Positions 28,681 to 36,930 of a stretch of 64,000 bases of DNA are shown one piece after another. This DNA comes from Rahnella sikkimica. Its GTDB lineage: Bacteria; Pseudomonadota; Gammaproteobacteria; Enterobacterales; Enterobacteriaceae. The notes below the pieces were generated by a model, which was given only the letters and a program-made list of their open reading frames with translations, was not told the origin of the DNA and searched no databases. The stretch covers positions 165,978-229,977 of the forward strand of contig NZ_CP019064.1 in NCBI RefSeq assembly GCF_002951615.1, written 5' to 3'. How positions within the stretch are numbered: the stretch's first letter is position 1; each line of letters begins with the position of its first letter. Both the position numbers and the translations under genes were made by a program.

Positions 28681-28707
28681 GCCACCGGCAGCCTGCTGTC
28701 CGGTGGC
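28681..28707 (+). terminator. Intercistronic hairpin after the oxygenase gene
   Basis: GCCACCGG and CCGGTGGC form a perfect 8-bp stem around an 11-nt loop, followed by TTT only. It lies in the 132-bp gap before the exporter. It may be a weak terminator or attenuator, or a stabiliser of the upstream mRNA. Confidence 0.45.
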
Positions 28708-28803
28708 TTTGACCAGCCCGGTTTGCCTCAGTACGCCAAAGGCGGAACAGGCACACCAGAGTCAGCTGGCTTACTGTCAACTGCCACTCCAGAAAGGAAC
28801 GTT

Positions 28804-30189
28804 ATGAACCCAGCCAGCCGGACATCTCATCGACCAGCCATTACGGGAGGCCAGGGCAAAACCGTGACGGGAACCCTGCTCGCAACCAGCTTTGGCTTTA
28901 TTGTGGTCCAGCTGGACGTGACTATCGTGAATGTTGCGCTTCCGGAAATAGGCAGCAGCCTTAAGACAGGGGTTTCAGGACTTCAGTGGGTGGTTGACGC
29001 TTATACACTTTCCTTTGCCGCTCTGTTGCTTACGGCGGGAGCGGCCGGAGACCGCTTTGGCAGCCGCCGGGTTTTTAACAGCGGGCTTTTGCTTTTCTGC
29101 CTGGCTTCCCTGACGTGTGCGCTTACGCATTCCGTAGATGTCCTGATCGCGGCCCGATGCATTCAGGGTGCGGGTGCGGCGCTGATCCTCCCGACGTCAC
29201 TGGCGCTGCTGTCCCATGCCTGCGCGGGAGATCCGGTAGTGAGAAGCCACGCAATCGGATGGTGGAGTGCCATCGGGGGAGCGGTAAGTGCTATGGGGCC
29301 GGTCGCCGGTGGTCTTCTTACGACAGCCTTCGGATGGCGCGCCATCTTCCTCGTCAACTTTCCCGTGTGCCTGCTCAGCCTGTGGGCAACTTATCGGTTT
29401 GTGGCGGAAACGCCGACAGAGCAGAGCAAAAGCTTTGATATGCCCGGTCAGGTCCTGGCCATACTGTTTCTGTTCCTGCTCACGTATTCAGTTATTGAGG
29501 CAGGAGCAGAGGGATGGTTATCACCAGAAATATGGGCTGGACTGGCTCTGGCACTGGCTGCAGCACTGCTGTTCGTGGCCCGGGAAGCGCGAGCTGCAGA
29601 GCCGATGATCCCGTTATCGCTGTTCCGTAACTCCGTGCTGACCATTGCCGTTCTTCTGGGACTCCTTTCCAATCTGACCTTTTATGCTCTGATATTTATT
29701 CTGAGCATTTTCTTCCAGAGCGTAAAAGGGTACTCCCCCACGCAGACGGGGCTGGCCCTGCTGCCTTTTACGGTGATCATGATTGCCAACGTGGCAAGCA
29801 GCCGTCTTACCGGATATTTCACGCCCCGGATCACGGTTGCTGGCGGCGGGATTTTATGCGTACTGAGCTTCCTGCTGCTACATGGCCTGGACAGGGATAC
29901 GCCGTATTACGTTGTCATGGTGAGCATGATTTTCCTGGCGATCGGGTCCGGAATAAGCACCCCGGCTCTCACATCAGCCATTCTCGGCAACGTGCCGTCA
30001 ACGCGTTCTGCGACTGCATCAGCCATTTTTAATGTATCCCGGCAGGTTGGCAGCGCCCTGGGCGTCGCGCTGCTGGGCGCACTGATAGTTGGTGCCGCTG
30101 AGAGCATGACCGCTGGCGCAAGGCTTGCCTTTGATATCTCAGTGGTACTCCGGGTGGTCGGAGTCATCCTGGCCGCGTTATTTCTTTAA
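28804..30189 (+). CDS. MFS exporter, DHA2 (EmrB/QacA-like) family
   Basis: The ATG at 28804 has AGAAAGGAA 6 bp ahead; this gives 461 residues with the 14-helix pattern. Family markers: FIVVQLDVTIVNVALPEIGS (motif near helix 1), LQWVVDAYTLSFAALLLTAG (helix 2), GDRFGSRRVF (motif A) and the motif C-like stretch GAVSAMGPVAGGLL. Related proteins export antibiotics and dyes at the inner membrane. Lying between the oxygenase and the ligases, it is most simply the exporter and self-protection protein for the cluster's product. It ends 28 bp before the first ATP-grasp gene. Confidence 0.88.
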   Translation: MNPASRTSHRPAITGGQGKTVTGTLLATSFGFIVVQLDVTIVNVALPEIGSSLKTGVSGLQWVVDAYTLSFAALLLTAGAAGDRFGSRRVFNSGLLLFCLASLTCALTHSVDVLIAARCIQGAGAALILPTSLALLSHACAGDPVVRSHAIGWWSAIGGAVSAMGPVAGGLLTTAFGWRAIFLVNFPVCLLSLWATYRFVAETPTEQSKSFDMPGQVLAILFLFLLTYSVIEAGAEGWLSPEIWAGLALALAAALLFVAREARAAEPMIPLSLFRNSVLTIAVLLGLLSNLTFYALIFILSIFFQSVKGYSPTQTGLALLPFTVIMIANVASSRLTGYFTPRITVAGGGILCVLSFLLLHGLDRDTPYYVVMVSMIFLAIGSGISTPALTSAILGNVPSTRSATASAIFNVSRQVGSALGVALLGALIVGAAESMTAGARLAFDISVVLRVVGVILAALFL

Positions 30190-30216
30190 ATAAATATATT
30201 GTTAGGGACGGGGAGC

Positions 30217-31374
30217 ATGATGAGGCTTGTAATTATAGGTACCCGGAAAACAGGCACAAGCCTGGCACTGGTCAGAACGGCACTGAAAAGAGGACTGGCT
30301 GTTACAATTATCAGCAATCCTGAAGACAGATTAGAGGGGGTTTTCCCTCCGGAAGTGGAAATAAAATATTTGCCTGCAGATGTCAGCATCATTTCCGAGT
30401 GGATTAAAAAAAAACACTTCAGGCCGGAAAATGCCCTGAGAATTACCACGATAAATGATGTTTACGCGTGCGTTGCAGCCCAGGTAAATTCAGCACTTGG
30501 TCTGCCGGGACCCGATGCCTTCGCCGTTACCCGTGCGGTATCAAAATTACAGCAAAAAAAAATATTCACTGATAACAACATCCCGACTTCCGGATATTCG
30601 GAATTCCGACTTTCAGATCATAAGGCCAGAGAGGATGCACTCCTCAAACTGCAGCTGCCGGCAGTTGTAAAGCCCTCGGAAGGAACAGCAAGTAATGGCG
30701 TGAAGCTCTGCAGTCAGCATTCTGAGGTAATCAGCCATCTCGACTATCTGGTTAATCAGAAAGAGCAGCGGCCGGACCTGGTCCCCAGCGATACTGTTCT
30801 GCTGGAAGAATATTTACCCGGGACAGAATACTGCGTTGAGTATTTCGATGGCCATTACGTCGGGGCTATGCGCAAATCCAAACGGTACGGTACTGAATTT
30901 CTCGAGCGAGGCTATACGTCAGAACTGGATATTGATGAACAGACCCTTCTTAACCTTATTGGGACAGGTGCACGGGCAGTTGAAGCTGCAGGGCTTAGCT
31001 GGGGACCGGTTCATATAGACTGCATCGTTCATAATGGTTTCGCCAGTATTATTGAATTAAATCCCAGAATTGCAGGCAGCTTTATCTGCGATATTGTCCG
31101 GGATGCCTATGGCTTTGATATGGTTGAGAACCTTGTTGATAAGCTCCAGGGAAAAGAAGTCACGGTTCCTGCGAGCTTTCTGCCTGATGCTTACGCCTGC
31201 GTTAATTTTTTTCTGGAAAGCGACCCATTACCCTGGTCATTTACTGAACAGGGGGAGCTCAGAAACCACCTTATGCACATCAGCTACGGTCCGCAGCACC
31301 TGAGTAACCGCAGGCGCAGGGCGTTCGTTTACGTCAGAAATCTGATGCAGAATTTTAAGCCGGAGATTAACTAA
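30217..31374 (+). CDS. ATP-grasp ligase 1
   Basis: The ATG at 30217 has GGGGAG 4-5 bp ahead; 385 residues. An N-terminal pre-ATP-grasp Rossmann-like domain (MMRLVIIGTRKTGTSLALVR), then the ATP-grasp fold: lysine-bearing PAVVKPSEGTASNGVKL (about 145-160), VLLEEYLPGTEYCVEYF and metal-binding IIELNPRIAGSF (about 280). Related enzymes (carnosine synthase, BacD-type dipeptide ligases) form amide bonds between amino acids through acyl phosphates. It is a close paralogue of the third ligase at 32752. Its stop abuts the next gene with no gap, so the genes are co-translated. The substrates are unknown. Confidence 0.85.
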   Translation: MMRLVIIGTRKTGTSLALVRTALKRGLAVTIISNPEDRLEGVFPPEVEIKYLPADVSIISEWIKKKHFRPENALRITTINDVYACVAAQVNSALGLPGPDAFAVTRAVSKLQQKKIFTDNNIPTSGYSEFRLSDHKAREDALLKLQLPAVVKPSEGTASNGVKLCSQHSEVISHLDYLVNQKEQRPDLVPSDTVLLEEYLPGTEYCVEYFDGHYVGAMRKSKRYGTEFLERGYTSELDIDEQTLLNLIGTGARAVEAAGLSWGPVHIDCIVHNGFASIIELNPRIAGSFICDIVRDAYGFDMVENLVDKLQGKEVTVPASFLPDAYACVNFFLESDPLPWSFTEQGELRNHLMHISYGPQHLSNRRRRAFVYVRNLMQNFKPEIN

Positions 31375-32639
31375 ATGAAATTAATAAGTACTGTGGTTAT
31401 TGTGGATGGTGCATCAACCAGCGCGTATCTGGCGCCGGCCTTTCGTTCCTATGGGGTTCAGTGTGTTCACGTCCTGAGCAGTGAGGCACTGCCGGAACGC
31501 CTCAGGGCACAGATCAATCATACTGACTATATACGCAGTCTTGTATACCAGGGTGACATCCGCGCGCTGGCAGAGAGCCTGAAGGATCTGCCGATTGACG
31601 TGGTATTACCGGGGGGGGCAGCGGTATCGAGCTGGCGGCCGAGCTTGCCGAAGCGCTTGATGTCCCATACAAAAATTCCATCGATCTGGCAAAGGCACGC
31701 CGTCATAAATTTGAGCAGATAGAAATTCTGAGCCGTAGCGGGCTTCTCACGCCGAAGCAGTATCAGTCAGAACAGTCAGACGAAATTGTTGAATGGACGC
31801 GAGCTCATCTTACCCTGCCGGTTGTGGTGAAGCCCACCCGGGGTGCCGGCGTAAGTGGAGTAAAAGTATGCCATACCCTTTCACAGGTCAGGGGAGCAGC
31901 GGAAAATATTCTCAATTCAAAATCTTATTATGATGAAGTTCAGAATGAAATTCTTGTTCAGTCGTGCACGCAAGGACAGGAGTACATTGTTGATATCGTC
32001 TCTTTTGATGGCCACCACAAGGTTGTCAGCGTATGGGAAGTGGATCGGGATCGCCGTGAATCACCGCGCCTTGAAAAAATGATGGTGGTTGACCATACCC
32101 AGCACAGATTCTCGGCGCTGATTGATTACGCAAAAAAAGTACTGGATGCAGTGGGCCTTAAATTCGGACCTTCCCATATGGAAGTGATGCTAACCGGCGA
32201 CGGGCCGGTAATCATTGAGCTGAATTCCCGTCTGCATGGAAGCCTCGATCCCTTACTGACGACGGCGGTGACGGGGGAAAATCATGTGTCCGCTACCGTC
32301 AACGCGTTTGTCAATAATGCGCACTTTATTGACAGCATCGGTAAAGCACCCGGATTCAGCGGCTATTGCGGACATGTACTGCTGGTTTCTCCGGTTTCAG
32401 GCCGTCAGTTACAGAATTTCCCCTGGGACAGAATTGAAAGCCTACCTTCATTTGTAAGCGTAAAGCGGTGGGTGAAACCGGGCGGGCAGCTTCAGGTCAC
32501 TACGGGCCTGCAGACGGCTATTGGCATGGTCGGGTTGTTTCATGAAAATTTTGAACAGTTGAACAGGGACTGGAAAACGATCAGGGCAATTGAAAATGAA
32601 TACTTTATGGTTCCTCAGGCCTCAGCCGAGCCCACATAA
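31375..32639 (+). pseudogene. ATP-grasp ligase 2, frameshifted in an 8-G tract
   Basis: An ATG at 31375 opens a frame (ISTVVIVDGASTSAYLAPAF) that runs to DVVLPGG and then goes off. The other frame resumes at once as SGIELAAELAEALDVPYKN and runs to 32639: VVVKPTRGAGVSGVKV, then ILVQSCTQGQEYIVDIVSFDG, and IIELNSRLHGSLDP as the metal-binding segment. The break lies at eight G (31611-31618); nine G would restore one 421-codon gene. It could be a true null, a phase-variable tract, programmed slippage or a sequencing error. Apart from that, all ATP-grasp motifs are kept. It is distinct from ligases 1 and 3, which resemble each other. Confidence 0.83.
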
Positions 32640-32649
32640 GAAATCTGAA

Positions 32650-32669
32650 AAGGCCGCACAGGCGGCCTT
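32650..32669 (+). terminator. Intercistronic hairpin between ligases 2 and 3
   Basis: AAGGCCGC and GCGGCCTT form a perfect 8-bp stem with a 4-nt ACAG loop, 11 bp after the stop of ligase 2. The tail lacks a T-run, so termination may be partial. Confidence 0.5.
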
Positions 32670-32751
32670 ACCCACTGCAAACAGCCGGTGGCACCTGTCC
32701 ATGCTCATTCCTGCATACGGGCGATGAGCTATCCGGGGAAGGGAGGGACTT

Positions 32752-33876
32752 ATGCATCTTGTCATTATCGGTGCCAGAAATACGGGGACCAGTCTGAATC
32801 TTGTGGCTCAGGCGCTGGCCAGGGGGCTGCACGTAACGGTGATCACTGCTGAACATGATGACCTGACCCATGTTTTTGAAGAAGAAGTGAATGTCGTTAC
32901 TCTGCCTGTAACGGCAGATAACGTCGCGGGCTATATTCAGAATGTCATCCGTAAAGACAGCGAGTATATCCGGGTTACAACAGCACATGATATGTATGCT
33001 TCCGTGGCGGCACACGTTTCATATCGCCTGGGCATTCCGGGACCGGATGCTGACGCTGTCTCTCATTGTGTCTCAAAAAAGTATCAGGACATAATTCTGA
33101 ACAGCCTGGGCTGCAGGCTGGGTTCATCATGCCAGTACAACCTTGACGATGAGTTATATCAATCCCGGTTTGAAAGTTTTACCTTTCCCGTTGTAGTAAA
33201 GCCGGTTGAAGGATCAGCGAGTCATGGAATAAGAAAGTGTCACACCCCGGCTGAAGTTTTAGACCACATGCAATCCCTTAAGAAAATGTATAAATCTCTG
33301 CCTGAAATTATACCCTATGGAAATATAATGATAGAGAGCTTTATAAACGGACCCGAATACTGCGTTGAAATATTCGATGGTCAGTTTGTAGGTGTCATGA
33401 CTAAGAATAAAACCGCCGGTAATTTATTTATTGAGCGGGGTTACACCTCTGAAACTTACCTCAGCGTAAGGGGCATCAGGAATATTGCTGCACTTTGTGA
33501 GCGTGTAGTTGCCACAATGAATCTCTGTTGGGGACCAGTTCATATTGACTGCATCATTGAATCCGACAACATTCATATTATTGAAGTTAATCCACGCATT
33601 GCGGGAAGTTTCATTACGGATATTATCCGTGATGCATGGGGTTTCGATATGATTGACGCGCTTCTTAATAAACTGAATGGTTCAGATGTTACCTTACCCG
33701 GGAGAGCGGAACCTGTAGGATTTGCTCAGGTTTTTTTCTTTCTGGACTCCGATCCTGAAATACTGAAATTCAAAGAGAGCGGCATCCTGTCTGATAAAAA
33801 TATCAGACTGTCATTTTCACCCCAGATTTTAACCGGCAGGGAACGGAGGTCTTATCTTTACTTGGTCGTGCGTTAA
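32752..33876 (+). CDS. ATP-grasp ligase 3
   Basis: The protein has 374 residues; GGGAGGGA lies 6 bp before the ATG. It has the same architecture as ligase 1: MHLVIIGARNTGTSLNLVAQ, VVVKPVEGSASHGIRKC, IMIESFINGPEYCVEIFDGQ and HIIEVNPRIAGSFITDIIRD. Ligases 1 and 3 also share LGIPGPDADAV/LGLPGPDAFAV and a C-terminal domain ending SPQILTGRERRSYLYL/GPQHLSNRRRRAFVYV, so they arose by duplication. Two such ligases plus ligase 2 suggest at least two different amide or ester bonds in the product. The codon use is more AT-rich than in ligase 1. The gene looks intact. Confidence 0.85.
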   Translation: MHLVIIGARNTGTSLNLVAQALARGLHVTVITAEHDDLTHVFEEEVNVVTLPVTADNVAGYIQNVIRKDSEYIRVTTAHDMYASVAAHVSYRLGIPGPDADAVSHCVSKKYQDIILNSLGCRLGSSCQYNLDDELYQSRFESFTFPVVVKPVEGSASHGIRKCHTPAEVLDHMQSLKKMYKSLPEIIPYGNIMIESFINGPEYCVEIFDGQFVGVMTKNKTAGNLFIERGYTSETYLSVRGIRNIAALCERVVATMNLCWGPVHIDCIIESDNIHIIEVNPRIAGSFITDIIRDAWGFDMIDALLNKLNGSDVTLPGRAEPVGFAQVFFFLDSDPEILKFKESGILSDKNIRLSFSPQILTGRERRSYLYLVVR

Positions 33877-34025
33877 ATTATTTTCCGGATTCGTCTAAGC
33901 GGGAACTGCAGAACGCCTGATACCTGTTTTTATAATGTGATCACTCCATGTGGTGCGACCATACTCGGTTTTGTGCGCCTGAATATCAGTACGCCGTACC
34001 TTCAGCATAAATAAGGTAAACATTG

Positions 34026-35261
34026 ATGAATAATATTAAGACACACTCTAATATCAGCAAGGTTCATGAAACTTCATCGCCTCACTGGAATATAGCCCGT
34101 CGTTCCAGAACAAGTCAGCTGAGCGTCACGGTAAACGGAGGTAACAGTCTGACAGATCAGCACGGACGTGATTTCATCCACTTTTGCACTACGTCCTATC
34201 TTGGCCTGGACTATGCGCCGGAAATTCAGCAAGGTGCCATAAAGGCTATCCAGGAACAGGCAACGCTGCGCGTAGCCTGCTCAAGGAACCGCTGCCGTCT
34301 CGCTCTGCTGGACAACTATCAGAATGCGCTCAGCGATCATTTCAACGCGCAGGCTCTGGTAACGCTTTCCTGCAGCAGTGCATCAGCAGCAATGTTACCT
34401 TTACTGGCATCAGGTATTTTTAACGACGGTATAAAGCCGTTAATGGTGTTCGACCGGTTTGCGCATTATTCAATGAATCATCTCAAAGCATTGTGCGCAG
34501 AAGAAACGTCTGTGTTGACTATAGGCCATAACGACGTCATCGCTTTAGAGGACATCTGTAAGACTAATCAGCACGTCATTTACGTCGCTGATTCCTTTTA
34601 CAGCATGGGAGGTATATCACCCATCAATGAAATCGTGAGCCTTCAGAGTAAGTATGGGCTTGGTCTATTCTACGATGATTCTCATGCCATGAGCATTTCT
34701 GGCGCCTACGGTACCGGTTATGCCCGCTCTTTCTTAACTGAACTCCCTGAAAACACCTTTATTGTTGCTTCCCTAGCCAAGGCATTTGGCGCTTCGGGTG
34801 GCGTTATACTGTACGGAGATAAAAAGATCACCCCGGTAATTGAGCAGTACGGCGGCCCGGTTAACTGGTCTCAGAGCCTGAATGCCGCCGGCATAGGCGC
34901 TGGAATGGCTTCACTGGCGATACACCACTCTGAATTACTGCCCCAGCTGCAAAAAAAATTGTCTGATAATATCCATCATTTTGATGAGCTTCGCGGCACA
35001 AGAGGTGAATCGAGCCCGAGTCCGGTAAGGTTAATTCGGTGTTCGAGCGCAGAAGAATGCATCTGGCTCAGCACAAAGCTGGCAGAGGAGGGCTTTCTTA
35101 CCTCCCCGGTATTTTTCCCCGTTGTACCTAAATCAAGCCCGGCAATACGGATCACCTTAAGGGCTGATATGAAGAAGGAACAGATTAGCGCCTTTCTGGC
35201 AAAGCTGAACTCTTTGATGACAGAAAGAGAGGTGCTTAATGAAAAGCCCGTTAATTTTTAA
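34026..35261 (+). CDS. PLP-dependent alpha-oxoamine-synthase-like enzyme (AONS/KBL/CqsA type)
   Basis: The protein has 411 residues from the ATG at 34026 (AAGG 10 bp before). Fold type I aminotransferase of the class II family. K252 in VASLAKAFGASGG is the PLP Schiff-base lysine; LFYDDSHAMSISGAYGTG (D217, H220) and FDRFAHYSM (H147) fit the PLP-stacking and binding residues of 8-amino-7-oxononanoate synthase. Family members condense an amino acid with an acyl-CoA/ACP thioester, with loss of CO2, to give alpha-aminoketones. Here it would add or end an aminoketone part. The end overlaps the next gene by 23 bp, so the two are translationally coupled. Confidence 0.82.
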   Translation: MNNIKTHSNISKVHETSSPHWNIARRSRTSQLSVTVNGGNSLTDQHGRDFIHFCTTSYLGLDYAPEIQQGAIKAIQEQATLRVACSRNRCRLALLDNYQNALSDHFNAQALVTLSCSSASAAMLPLLASGIFNDGIKPLMVFDRFAHYSMNHLKALCAEETSVLTIGHNDVIALEDICKTNQHVIYVADSFYSMGGISPINEIVSLQSKYGLGLFYDDSHAMSISGAYGTGYARSFLTELPENTFIVASLAKAFGASGGVILYGDKKITPVIEQYGGPVNWSQSLNAAGIGAGMASLAIHHSELLPQLQKKLSDNIHHFDELRGTRGESSPSPVRLIRCSSAEECIWLSTKLAEEGFLTSPVFFPVVPKSSPAIRITLRADMKKEQISAFLAKLNSLMTEREVLNEKPVNF

Positions 35262-36537
35262 TGCCTTTGTTCTTAACTCCCTTACCCATCTTAATCCGGG
35301 CCAGTGGAAAAATCCGGACAACCAGTGTGCCGGTTTTATGACCCCGGATTACTGGAAAAAACTGGCCTGTACCCTAGAGGACGCTCTGTTCGATGGGGTT
35401 TTTTTTGCTGATGTTTTAGGCCTCCATACTCAGAAGGATGACGAGTCAGAATATTGCATGTCCAGGGGCATTCAGTTCCCTCTTCACGATCCTGCCCCAG
35501 CGGTCGCGCTTATGGCATCCGTGACACGTAACTTATGCTTCGGCATGACCTCGTCAGTTTTTGCTGACACACCTTATCTGTTTACAAGAAAGATGAGTAC
35601 GCTGGATCATCTCACCCGGGGCAGAATGGCCTGGAACATCGTCACGTCTTATTTGCCATCGGCCATGCAGGCAATGGGGTTCAGCGCTCCTCTGAATCAT
35701 AAAGAAAGGTATCTTTATGCAGAGGAGTACGTCTCGCTGTGCATGGAAATGTGGGCCGCCGCTCCCCGGATGAACACCGTCCCGGATGACGCTTTCTTTT
35801 CATCTGCAAAAAAAGTGAGATTTGAGGGTGATTATATAAAATTCTCCGGATATGGTCTGTCAGCGTACTCACCGCAGGGCTGTCCCGTTCTCTACCAGGC
35901 CGGAGCATCTGATACAGGACTCGCTTTTGCTGCTAAAAATGCAGAGTGCGTTTTTCTGGCCGGTAAGTCGGTAGAAAATACTAACCATATCATGTCCGGA
36001 ATTATGCGTAAGTTCTCAGAACGCAAGAGGCCGCGCACGTCCTACCGTATCATCCCTCAGGTAACTTTTATCACTGCAGAAAATAAGAACGTCGCTCAGC
36101 AGAAGTATGAGCATATTCTTCATTTTGGAGATACAAAGGGCGCAGAGATTTTAGCTTCTGCCTGGTTGGGTATCGATCTTACCGACCAAGATCCACTCCG
36201 GCCGCTTGCTTCCTTTCAGTCAGAAGCCATTCAGTCATTTGCTGAGCAGTTCACAGTATCAAGTCACAGTAAATGTCCCGAAACTGTCGGTGAGCTGATC
36301 CGGCGTGCAGCTGTCGGGGGACTGGGGTGCGTTATGGTTGGCAGTCCTTCAGAACTGGCTGATAAGATTGTTACTTTACAGCAAAACGGCGCGGACGGAT
36401 TTAACCTGCCCTGCATAGTTAACTCCGGAACTTATGAGGACTTTATAGGCTTTTTAATCCCGGAACTGAAGAACAGAGGCGTATACAAAACTGAATATTC
36501 AGAAGGAACGTATCGGGAAAAGATATTCGGCGCTTAA
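35239..36537 (+). CDS. LLM-class flavin-dependent monooxygenase (NtaA/SnaA/DszA family)
   Basis: The protein has 432 residues; GAAAGAGAGG lies about 5 bp before the ATG, inside the preceding gene. Typical features: SLTHLNPGQWKNPDN at the N-terminus, FDGVFFADVLGLH (about 50), LDHLTRGRMAWNIVTSYLPS (about 120-140) and QAGASDTGLAFAAKNAECVF (about 220-240). These two-component enzymes use FMNH2 from a separate reductase to oxidise amines, cyclic peptides or sulfones. No flavin reductase gene lies in the cluster, so a host reductase is needed. It probably N- or C-oxidises the product of the preceding PLP enzyme. It is the last gene of the cluster. Confidence 0.85.
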   Translation: MKSPLIFNAFVLNSLTHLNPGQWKNPDNQCAGFMTPDYWKKLACTLEDALFDGVFFADVLGLHTQKDDESEYCMSRGIQFPLHDPAPAVALMASVTRNLCFGMTSSVFADTPYLFTRKMSTLDHLTRGRMAWNIVTSYLPSAMQAMGFSAPLNHKERYLYAEEYVSLCMEMWAAAPRMNTVPDDAFFSSAKKVRFEGDYIKFSGYGLSAYSPQGCPVLYQAGASDTGLAFAAKNAECVFLAGKSVENTNHIMSGIMRKFSERKRPRTSYRIIPQVTFITAENKNVAQQKYEHILHFGDTKGAEILASAWLGIDLTDQDPLRPLASFQSEAIQSFAEQFTVSSHSKCPETVGELIRRAAVGGLGCVMVGSPSELADKIVTLQQNGADGFNLPCIVNSGTYEDFIGFLIPELKNRGVYKTEYSEGTYREKIFGA

Positions 36538-36635
36538 AAAATATTTATTATATTCATAAGGTTAATGTTTTAGATTCAACAACTGGCAGTTCTGATCTGA
36601 GCCAAAAGTATTCCCGGACCTCATCCTGATGTAAG

Positions 36636-36712
36636 TACACCGATATTGGGAGGAGATCAAACAGGCCCGGATCTCTGATTTATCCTGGCACCGATATTGG
36701 GGGCCGCTTGGA
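36636..36712. mobile_element. IS3-type terminal fragments (two short copies)
   Basis: CACCGATATTGGGAGGAGATC, in part, followed by ACAGGCCCGGATCTCTGATT and CACCGATATTGGG, repeats the terminal region of the IS3 element seen at 19200 and 56863. No transposase is left. It marks the right edge of the biosynthetic cluster. Confidence 0.65.
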
Positions 36713-36745
36713 ATTCGGAAATTATCCTACGTTTAGCTGTTTAAG

Positions 36746-36782
36746 CTTAACGAGTGATTTTGTTCCGTTGAGCGGAAACCCC
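36746..36782 (+). repeat. Tn3-family terminal inverted repeat
   Basis: Read inverted it begins GGGGTTTCCGCTCAACGGAA and ends with CACTCGTTAAG, a 37-38-bp Tn3-type end pointing right. GGGGTGTACGG follows after 8 bp and may be the facing end of the next transposon; a second inverted pair GGGTGTACG/CGTACACCC (36794-36849) lies before its tnpA. Confidence 0.65.
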
Positions 36783-36930
36783 TGACCGTAAGGGGTGTAC
36801 GGAATCAGTGGGCTGTCCGTTTGTGGTTTTGCTTATTTTCGTACACCCAGCCACCGTGGTGTACGGTAATCGTCGGTTTCGGCCATGGTCAATTCATAAC
36901 GGACTAAAATTATACGAGAGGGAAGCATTT

